Below, piece after piece: positions 50,195 to 56,272 of a stretch of 56,272 bases of DNA. The translations under genes were made by a program, and so were the position numbers. Each line of letters opens with the position of its first letter. Position 1 is the stretch's first letter. Under the pieces are notes generated by a model that worked only from the letters and a program-made list of their open reading frames with translations, was not told the DNA's origin and ran no database searches. Source of the DNA: Sphingomonadales bacterium (GTDB lineage Bacteria > Pseudomonadota > Alphaproteobacteria > Sphingomonadales > Sphingomonadaceae); NCBI GenBank assembly GCA_027489295.1, contig JAIYAA010000170.1, forward strand, positions 1 to 56,272, in the 5' to 3' direction.

Positions 50195-51144
50195 GCTTCT
50201 TTCCTCGTAAGCAATGCATGCAGGCCGAAACCTGCGATCAGGATGAAGTGGGCGATCAACGACAGCCCGGCGATCAGCGCCATCAGTTCCGACAGCGCCT
50301 CGCCCTGGCCGATCACCATGATCGCAAAGCTGGCGAACAGCAGTTCCTTGTTCGGCACCAGCGGCAGGCGCCAGGCGAGCAGACGCCCTGCCGACAGCAA
50401 CAGCCAGATGCCGATCGAGACCTGCGGCATCGCGAAATGCCAGGCAAAGGCGATCAGTACCGAGCTGGTGACGATGCGCAGGCAGTGGACGCCGAACACC
50501 CACCACAGCTGGCCGCGCGGCAGCGAGAAGACGCGCTTCGAGAATACCAGGAACGGCAGCGACATCGCGAAGATCACCGCGATCGAGCCCATCAGCGTGT
50601 TGAACTCGGCAGGCTTGAGCAGATCGATGCCGAAGGGCAGCGCCATCGCCACCACCGCCAGCGTCATCGCATTGCCGGCGATCGCGGACAGGATCGTCAC
50701 GTCCTTCACCGCACCAAAGGGTGCCGCCACCATCTGCGTGCGCTGGCGCGCCCAGGCATAGAAATAGGCCTCACCCGAATAGCCGAGCAGCACCTCGTTC
50801 GCGATCCGCTTCTTGTGGAGCGCGATCATCCCGTCGATCGGGATTCGCCACAGCTTACGGAAGATGAGATAATCGAAGGTCGGCGAGCCCAGATAATAGA
50901 GCACGAAGACGAGATAGAAGAGAGGGTTGGTGGGCAGCGCCCGCGCCAGCCCCCCCAGCCCGCCGCCGAACAGCTCGCGCGCCAGCCCCGCCACCATCAG
51001 CAGGGTAAGGCCCGCGCCCAGCCACATCGGCCAGCGACGCTTGATTTTCTCCACGGGCTCGAGGCCCGCCAGATCGGGTGCAGCCGGAATCGCGGCTTCG
51101 ACGACGCGCGCGTTCACCGAAGCCTCACGGGCCTGCCTGTTCAT
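50191..51144 (-). CDS. polytopic membrane protein, unknown function
   Basis: About 317 residues with seven or eight membrane segments. A charged N-terminus (NRQAREASVNARVVEAA...KIKRRWP) precedes the first helix; typical stretches are LGSPTFDYLIFRKLWRIP, EAYFYAWARQRTQMVAAPFGAVKD, and VPNKELLFASFAIMVIGQGEAL. Topology is loosely like the LPG-synthase/flippase membrane domain, but I would not assign it. Start uncertain: the ATG at 51144 lacks a good ribosome site and in-frame GTGs lie just upstream. Coupled to DUF2141, so probably part of the same glycan-related unit. Confidence 0.7.
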   Translation of the reverse strand: MNRQAREASVNARVVEAAIPAAPDLAGLEPVEKIKRRWPMWLGAGLTLLMVAGLARELFGGGLGGLARALPTNPLFYLVFVLYYLGSPTFDYLIFRKLWRIPIDGMIALHKKRIANEVLLGYSGEAYFYAWARQRTQMVAAPFGAVKDVTILSAIAGNAMTLAVVAMALPFGIDLLKPAEFNTLMGSIAVIFAMSLPFLVFSKRVFSLPRGQLWWVFGVHCLRIVTSSVLIAFAWHFAMPQVSIGIWLLLSAGRLLAWRLPLVPNKELLFASFAIMVIGQGEALSELMALIAGLSLIAHFILIAGFGLHALLTRKEA

Positions 51145-51232
51145 ACCATTCAAAAGCACCACCGACACGACCGAAACATTTTCATCTAACCCGCGTTTCG
51201 GCGTCTCCCCGGAAATCCGGCGCGTCGCGCGA

Positions 51233-51252
51233 TGTTGGGACGTTTCCCAACA
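51233..51252. promoter_or_regulatory. 20-bp palindrome in the divergent glycosyltransferase promoter
   Basis: tgttggga-cgtt-tcccaaca is a perfect inverted repeat in the 163-bp spacer between the membrane-protein gene and the GT4 gene. A smaller ccgga-aa-tccgg lies at 51209-51220. It could be an operator or hairpin controlling both directions. Confidence 0.5.
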
Positions 51253-51307
51253 CATTGCGGTTTATTCCGGCAGCGATTTGGGCTTTAGAAAGGCAATCCG
51301 CAAGTAG

Positions 51308-52402
51308 ATGCTGTACCGCGCACCCCCTTCCACGCCGCTGCATGTCATGGCTTTCGCAGAGACGCTGCAGGGTGGAGGTGTCGAACGCGCATTGCTGCGC
51401 ATGGCCGGCGGATGGCTGGCACGCGGGCATCGAGTGACCCTGGTATTGGGCGCCTGCGAGGGGCCGCTGGCCGCCGAGCTGCCAACGGGGATCGAGGTGA
51501 TCGAGCTTGGCAGCCCGCATTATCCGATCCTGATGCGGCTGCCGGGGGTGGTGCGGAAGGTCGATCCGGACGTGCTGTTCTGCCCCGGCAACTATTACAC
51601 CGCCGCCGCCGCGATCATCCGCCTCCAGCTCGGACGCCGCGCCCCGCCGATCGTTGCCAAGGTCTCCAATGCGCTGGTGCGCCCCGAAATGTGGCGCTTC
51701 GTCGCCTGGGGCTATCAGCGCTGGCTGCGCTGGCACCCCTGGTTCCTCGACCACGTCGTCGCGATGACGCCCGCGATGGCGCGCGAGGCGATCACCGAGA
51801 TGGCGATGCCGGCCGAGCGGGTGAGCGTGATCGCCAACCCGCCCGCCGAACGCATCGCCGATGCCGCGCCGATGGCGCTGCCGACCGGTCGCTATATCGT
51901 CGGCGTCGGGCGGCTGGAGCCGCAGAAGCGCTGGGATCGGCTGATCGCAGCACTCCCCCGCCTTGCCGATCCGGACATCCGGCTGCTGCTGCTCGGCGCG
52001 GGCAGTGCGCGGCCGGTGCTGGAGGCGCAGGTCGATCGACTGGGCCTGCGCGACCGGGTGATGATGCCCGGCCATGCCAGCGACCCGCTGCCGGCGCTGA
52101 AGCACGCGACCGTGGCCGCGCTGACATCGGACTTCGAAGGCGTGCCCGGGGTGATCCGCGAGGCGCTGTCGCAAGGCACGCCGGTGGTAGCCACCGAGGC
52201 AAGCGTCGCGGTGCGCGAGCTGATCGATTCGCCGGCCCTCGGCACGGTGGTGCCGCGCGAGGACGGCGACGGGCTGGTCGCCGCGCTCGATCACTGGCTG
52301 GCGCCCGACCGCCCCCGCCCCGCCCCGCGCACGGACGAGGGCGATCCGGTCGGCGACTATCTCGCGCTGTTCAGCCGGCTCGCGCGTCAGCGCATCGCGT
52401 AA
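51308..52402 (+). CDS. glycosyltransferase family 4 (GT-B fold)
   Basis: A 364-residue protein. The N-domain is FAETLQGGGVERALLRMAGG; the C-domain has VGVGRLEPQKRWDRLI, LLLLGAGSARPVLEA and the nucleotide-sugar motif SDFEGVPGVIREALSQGTPVVAT. Glycogen phosphorylase/GT1-type, as in capsule and exopolysaccharide pathways. Read away from the minus-strand glycan genes from a shared spacer. Its 3' end overlaps the convergent TonB receptor gene by 16 bp. Confidence 0.88.
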   Translation: MLYRAPPSTPLHVMAFAETLQGGGVERALLRMAGGWLARGHRVTLVLGACEGPLAAELPTGIEVIELGSPHYPILMRLPGVVRKVDPDVLFCPGNYYTAAAAIIRLQLGRRAPPIVAKVSNALVRPEMWRFVAWGYQRWLRWHPWFLDHVVAMTPAMAREAITEMAMPAERVSVIANPPAERIADAAPMALPTGRYIVGVGRLEPQKRWDRLIAALPRLADPDIRLLLLGAGSARPVLEAQVDRLGLRDRVMMPGHASDPLPALKHATVAALTSDFEGVPGVIREALSQGTPVVATEASVAVRELIDSPALGTVVPREDGDGLVAALDHWLAPDRPRPAPRTDEGDPVGDYLALFSRLARQRIA

Positions 52403-54453
52403 CGCAGGCCGATCCACAGCGTCCGCGGGGTCGCGCGTTCGACCACGTTGCCGCCGCTGATGCCCGCCTGCACTTCGGCATCGAACAGGTTTTCGGCCCG
52501 CGCCTCGGCACGCAGCGCCCTGGTCAGCGGAAGCCCGAGCGTCGCATCCACCGTCCAGGCCGGATCGAGCCGGGCGCTGTTCTGGTCGTCCTCATACCGT
52601 GCACCGGCATAGCGCGCGGTGACCGAAGCGCTGGCCGGCTTGCCGCGCCAGGCCAGTGTCGCCGATCCCTGGAAGCGCGGCGTCTGGGCGGGACGCAGGC
52701 CGTTCAGCGACGCCGCCGCGCCGGACGCCTGTACCCGCGGATTGGCATAGGCCCAGGAGCCCGCAAGGCTCCACGCGCCCCGCGTCCACTGCCCGTCGAG
52801 CTCGATGCCCCTGGCCTCCACCGCATCGAGATTTTGCCGCATGCGATAGGCGCCTGCCGCCGAGACGAAGCCGACGCCGGGGAAGCTGCCCGGCCCGCGC
52901 GCCAGCGTGACATTAGCGATCGCGCCGTCCAGCCGGTTCCAATAGCCAGTCGCACGGAAGACCAGATCGGGCAGCGGCCGTAAGTCGATGCCCACTTCCC
53001 CGCCCCACAACCGCTCGGGATTCAACCCCGGATTGGCCGCGGTCGCATCCGCCCCGGCGCGGAAGGGGCGATAGAGCTCGTTGAGCGTCGGCAGCCGCCA
53101 GCCGCGATAGCCCGCCGCGCGCAGCGTTACCGGGCCCATCGCATAGGCGGCCCCAAGCCGGCCCGTCGGCTCCCAGCCATGGCGGTTGGGGTAGCGCGAA
53201 TCGGTCAGCACCGGGCCGGGGGCCAGCGGCGCCTCGAACAGGCTGCCGTCAGTGATCGTCCAGTGATCGACCCGCCCGCCCGCATCGAGCGTCCAGCCGC
53301 CGCCGCTGTAGCTGGCATTGGCGAAGCCGCCAGTGGTCAGGCTGGCACCGCCGGCGATCCGCCGCCGCGTCGGGCTGGTGCCGACAAAGGTGTAGAGTTC
53401 GCGCGTCTCGCCCAAGACCCGCCGCAGGTCGCCGCCCAGCCGCAGCGTCACGCCGCCGCCGACCGGGGGGGCTACCTCGATGCGACCGCCGATGCCCGTC
53501 GCCGGCACGTGCTGCTGCACGACCGGGCTCACCGTGTCGCGCCCAGTGGCGATGCTGGCGAAGCCGCTGTCGAACTGCCGTACCTGCAGATAGGCGAGCG
53601 CCGACCAGCCCCATTCGCCCTTCTGGCCGTTGCCGCGCCGAACCACCCGCACGCTGGCATCCGCCCCCTTGCTCAGCACGTCGGTGAACGCGGTGCCGCG
53701 GTCGCGCTGGTCGGTGAAGCCGGAGAGGTTGGTCTGGAGTTCGGTCCCGCCGCCCAGATCGGTCACCCCGCGTACCGCGAGGCTCGCCTGTTCATACGGC
53801 GCGGCGCGATCGACGCGGCCCGGATTGGCGATCGGCACAAAGCCGTCGCTGCGGCCATATTGTGCGGCGACAGTGAAGAAGCCGCCGGTGACGGGCACGG
53901 ACGCCACGCCGCTCGCATCGACGCTGTTGCGGCTGCCGTAGAAGGCCGCGAGGTTGAGCGTGCCGAGATCGGCGGGGCTGCCGCTCTCCAGCTCGACCGT
54001 ACCCGCCAGCGCACCCGGCCCGGCAAAGCCGCTGCCGCCGCCGCGCGTCACCCGCACCCCGGCCAGGTGGCCGGGCATATAGGCCGGAAACGGCACCCAG
54101 CCGCCGAATGGATCGGTCTGCGGAACGCCGTCGAGCAACAGCAGCGCCCGGCTAGAAGCATTGCCGCCCAGCCCGCGCAGGGTAATCCCCTGGCTCGTCG
54201 GATGCGCCGAGCTGGACGTGGAGCGGCGGAACTGCGCGAGGCCGGCGACATCGGCGAGCACGTCCTCGATCCGGTTGCTGGCCGTATCGGCGAGCCGCGC
54301 GCGGTCGATCGTCACCACGTCATAGGCGGCGTCGCCCGGCGGCACGTCGAGCCCGCGCCCGGTTACGATGATCTCGGCAGGCTGGCTGTCCTGCGCCCAT
54401 GCCGGGGCCGTCACGCACAGCGCGGCAATCGCGCACCCGATCCGCTCAAGCAC
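52387..54453 (-). CDS. TonB-dependent outer membrane receptor
   Basis: A 688-residue receptor from a GTG start (54453), chosen because it begins the signal peptide VLERIGCAIAALCVTAPAWAQ; the frame further upstream is antisense to maiA. A TonB box-like EIIVTG is followed by a plug (LADTASNRIEDVLADVAG; QGITLRGLGGNASSRALLLLDGVPQTDPFG) and a 22-strand barrel with LDPAWTVDATLGL and ENLFDAEVQ near the end. The last residue is Arg (LRYAMR) instead of the usual aromatic. The plug is closest to vitamin B12/siderophore-type receptors; ligand unknown. It starts eight bases inside the end of maiA. Confidence 0.9.
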   Translation of the reverse strand: MLERIGCAIAALCVTAPAWAQDSQPAEIIVTGRGLDVPPGDAAYDVVTIDRARLADTASNRIEDVLADVAGLAQFRRSTSSSAHPTSQGITLRGLGGNASSRALLLLDGVPQTDPFGGWVPFPAYMPGHLAGVRVTRGGGSGFAGPGALAGTVELESGSPADLGTLNLAAFYGSRNSVDASGVASVPVTGGFFTVAAQYGRSDGFVPIANPGRVDRAAPYEQASLAVRGVTDLGGGTELQTNLSGFTDQRDRGTAFTDVLSKGADASVRVVRRGNGQKGEWGWSALAYLQVRQFDSGFASIATGRDTVSPVVQQHVPATGIGGRIEVAPPVGGGVTLRLGGDLRRVLGETRELYTFVGTSPTRRRIAGGASLTTGGFANASYSGGGWTLDAGGRVDHWTITDGSLFEAPLAPGPVLTDSRYPNRHGWEPTGRLGAAYAMGPVTLRAAGYRGWRLPTLNELYRPFRAGADATAANPGLNPERLWGGEVGIDLRPLPDLVFRATGYWNRLDGAIANVTLARGPGSFPGVGFVSAAGAYRMRQNLDAVEARGIELDGQWTRGAWSLAGSWAYANPRVQASGAAASLNGLRPAQTPRFQGSATLAWRGKPASASVTARYAGARYEDDQNSARLDPAWTVDATLGLPLTRALRAEARAENLFDAEVQAGISGGNVVERATPRTLWIGLRYAMR

Positions 54454-55087
54454 GCGGCGCGACTCGGTCCGGATGCGCGGACGCAAAAGCAGGGTGCGCC
54501 AGGGCGGCCGCTTCGGCGCGGCGCAGGCGAGGATAGGCGTCCAGCGGCACGGCGAAGCGCCGGGCGTTGAACAATTGCGGGACCAGGAAACAGTCGGAGA
54601 TGTCGGGTGCTGCACCGCCGAGGAACGGTCCGTCCCCCTCGAGGTTGCGGGCCATCGCCTCCAGCGCTGTGAAACCTTCGGTCATCCAGTGCGCGGCCCA
54701 GGCCGCGCGTGCATCGGCGTCGACGTCAAGCTGCTGTTCCAGATACCGCATCACCCGCAGATTGTTGATCGGATGCACGTCCATCCCGATCACCATCGCC
54801 CGTGCCAGCGCCGCCGCCCGCGCTGCGGGATCCGCCGGGATCAGCCGCGGCTCGGGGTAGCGGGCATCCAGCCAGTCGAGGATGGCGAGGCTCTGGGTAA
54901 GCACCTGCCCCTCCGCCTCCAGCGCCGGCACCAGCCCCTGCGGGTTCCGCGCCAGATGCTCGGCGCTGCGCTGCGCGTTTTCGAGCAGGGGCACCTCGTG
55001 GCGGACATGGTCCACCCCCTTGAGGTTGAGCGCGATCCGCACCCGATACCCCGCCGAGGAGCGGAAATAGTCGTGCAGCACCAGCAT
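54446..55087 (-). CDS. maiA: maleylacetoacetate isomerase
   Basis: A 213-residue zeta-class glutathione S-transferase. The catalytic glutathione site is SSAGYRVRIAL (10-20), with NPQGLVPALEAEG and LTQSLAILDWLD completing the thioredoxin-like domain, and SDCFLVPQLFNARRF in the helical domain. It isomerises maleylacetoacetate to fumarylacetoacetate in homogentisate (Phe/Tyr) breakdown. hmgA and fahA are not adjacent. AI-2E gene four bases upstream; TonB receptor start overlaps its end. Confidence 0.92.
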   Translation of the reverse strand: MLVLHDYFRSSAGYRVRIALNLKGVDHVRHEVPLLENAQRSAEHLARNPQGLVPALEAEGQVLTQSLAILDWLDARYPEPRLIPADPAARAAALARAMVIGMDVHPINNLRVMRYLEQQLDVDADARAAWAAHWMTEGFTALEAMARNLEGDGPFLGGAAPDISDCFLVPQLFNARRFAVPLDAYPRLRRAEAAALAHPAFASAHPDRVAPRA

Positions 55088-55091
55088 CCGC

Positions 55092-56189
55092 TCAGTCCTT
55101 GTCGGAATCGTCGTCGCTTTTGGGCTTCTTGCCGTTCAGCCGGGCGTTGCTCTCCAGCGCGACCTTGATCATCGCTACCATCGGGTCCGCGAGGGCCAGG
55201 CCCAGTACGCCGAACAGCGTGCCCGAAAGGATCTGCGAGGAAAGCGTCAGCGCCGGCGGCAGATCCACGGTGCGCTTGGCGACCATCGGGATCACCACAT
55301 AGCCGTCGAAATTCTGCACGGCGAAATAGATCACCAGCGCCCAGATGCCGGTTTCCTGCCCAGCGCTGAACCCCACCGCCGCCATCAGCACACCAGAGAT
55401 GATCGCGCCGACATTGGGGATGAACGCCAGCACGCCGGTGATGATGCCGAGCAGCAACGCCATCGGCACGCCGGCGATGCTGAGGAAGATCCAGGTCAGT
55501 ACGCCCTCGAACGCCATGCCGAGCAGGCGCCCGGCGAGCAGCCGCCGCATCGTCGTCGCCATGCCGCCCAGCATGTGGGCAAAGGCATGGCGCTGGTCGA
55601 GCGGCACCATCCATTGCAGCCCGCGCTCATAGATGCGCGGCTCCAGCGCCACGAACAGGCCGAGGATCAGGATCATCACCATGCTGGTGACCGCGCCGAT
55701 CGCCGTCCCAACCGCGCTGGTGAGCTTGCCCACCGAGCCCAGCGCCTCGCGCAGCATGCCGTTGATGTCCGACTTGCCGGGCATCAGGCCCATTTCCGAT
55801 GCCCAGCTGGCGACGCGGTTGGCCTGGGCTTCCAGCGTGGTGCGCAGCTGTTCGGCCTGCGCCGAGATCTGCATGCCGGTGCGGTAGAAGACGAGGCCGA
55901 AAAAGGCGAACACCAGCAGTAATACCACCGCAATGCGCAGGCCGCGCGGGATCGGCAGCACCTTGCCGAGCAGCCGTGCGCCGCCATCGAGCATCGAGGC
56001 GAAGACAAGGCCGCCGAAGATGATCAGCAGCGGCTGGATCAGCAACACGATGAGCGCGATAGCCACCGCCATGCCCAGCCACACAGCGGCCTTCTTGAAC
56101 TCAGCGCGGGTGGCGGGGTCGCGGAACTCGTTCGGGCCGGGCTCGCGCACGACGCGCACGTGCGCGGATTCCAGCGGATCGTTGCTCAT
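55092..56189 (-). CDS. AI-2E/PerM family transporter
   Basis: A 365-residue integral membrane protein of the AI-2 exporter/PerM permease family. It has eight helices in the usual pattern: a pair near residues 35-70, a long soluble segment (about 100-150, SAQAEQLRTTLEAQANR), then helices around ITGVLAFIPNVGAIISGVLMA and LSGTLFGVLGLALADPMVAMIK. The C-terminal tail is Lys/Asp rich. Some relatives work as Na+/H+ antiporters rather than AI-2 exporters. Overlaps the partial upstream gene by ATGA. Confidence 0.88.
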   Translation of the reverse strand: MSNDPLESAHVRVVREPGPNEFRDPATRAEFKKAAVWLGMAVAIALIVLLIQPLLIIFGGLVFASMLDGGARLLGKVLPIPRGLRIAVVLLLVFAFFGLVFYRTGMQISAQAEQLRTTLEAQANRVASWASEMGLMPGKSDINGMLREALGSVGKLTSAVGTAIGAVTSMVMILILGLFVALEPRIYERGLQWMVPLDQRHAFAHMLGGMATTMRRLLAGRLLGMAFEGVLTWIFLSIAGVPMALLLGIITGVLAFIPNVGAIISGVLMAAVGFSAGQETGIWALVIYFAVQNFDGYVVIPMVAKRTVDLPPALTLSSQILSGTLFGVLGLALADPMVAMIKVALESNARLNGKKPKSDDDSDKD

Positions 56190-56272
56190 TTTTCCTCATG
56201 GGCTGGGTGCAGCGAAATGCCGAACCGGTCGCCGCGGAAACCCGTGAACCAGGTCAGCGGGTTCCAGGTGGA
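56186..56272 (-). CDS. C-terminal end of an upstream gene (cut by window)
   Basis: The last 28 codons (STWNPLTWFTGFRGDRFG...AHEEK) of a gene that ends in an ATGA overlap with the AI-2E gene, so the two are coupled. Too short to identify. Confidence 0.6.
   Translation of the reverse strand, partial: STWNPLTWFTGFRGDRFGISLHPAHEEK

Noticed and set aside
1..56272. CRISPR array, insertion sequence, prophage or integron
   Set aside because: No regularly spaced repeats, transposase, integrase or phage structural genes were found on either strand.

Overview
The window looks like a chromosomal segment of a Sphingomonas-like alphaproteobacterium. The basis is very high G+C with strong codon bias (long spurious antisense frames everywhere), a short NrdA without an ATP cone paired with a Tyr-radical NrdB, a HIG1 protein, a TonB-dependent receptor, secreted M28, M61 and S1/P1 hydrolases, and GC-rich 'cctccccc...gggagg' palindromic elements of the kind common between sphingomonad genes. 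This assignment is an inference; there is no rRNA. I saw no tRNA, insertion sequence, prophage or CRISPR array.

Layout. 1-5.3 kb: FUSC transporter (cut by the window edge), dienelactone-hydrolase-like protein, gpmA, secreted amidase, AraC/GyrI regulator. 5.3-11.2 kb: class Ia ribonucleotide reductase, with nrdA and nrdB separated by a secreted fasciclin protein, small membrane and lipoproteins and a DUF2171 gene; the nrdA leader carries an NrdR-box-like site and a hairpin. 11.5-18.2 kb: M61 peptidase, ppa, DUF1345, PHP-type hydrolase, GH31 glycosidase with a GntR/FadR-like palindrome before it. 18.2-24 kb: SMR-GNAT-EamA coupled trio, phhA, S1/P1 nuclease, isoaspartyl peptidase, ispG. 24.0-25.0 kb: a low-G+C islet with one HEPN-like gene. 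25-31.8 kb: 3-hydroxyacyl-CoA dehydrogenase, PBP1A, HNH endonuclease, gluQ, HIG1, DUF2231 and a PQQ-type sugar dehydrogenase. 31.9-37.5 kb: PduO adenosyltransferase and a compact ergothioneine operon (egtB, egtD, PLP enzyme, EamA permease), then an SDR. 37.5-45 kb: two tandem M28 peptidases divergent from pepN-ubiB, with a perfect 12-bp inverted repeat in the shared promoter region. 45-52.4 kb: PhoD phosphatase behind a Pho-box-like site, and a glycosyltransferase cluster. 52.4-56.3 kb: TonB receptor, maiA, AI-2E/PerM protein and the end of one more gene.

How the genes work together. Most are housekeeping (dNTP supply, isoprenoids, peptidoglycan, PPi hydrolysis, ubiquinone) or surface nutrient-scavenging functions (secreted peptidases, nuclease, phosphatase, glycosidase, TonB receptor). 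phhA and maiA are parts of phenylalanine/tyrosine breakdown.

Most interesting: the egtB-egtD-PLP enzyme-EamA operon, in which the unassigned lyase and export steps of ergothioneine metabolism may be encoded; the HEPN islet; and several clean palindromes in front of genes with no local regulator. All regulatory calls are by eye from sequence and need testing.
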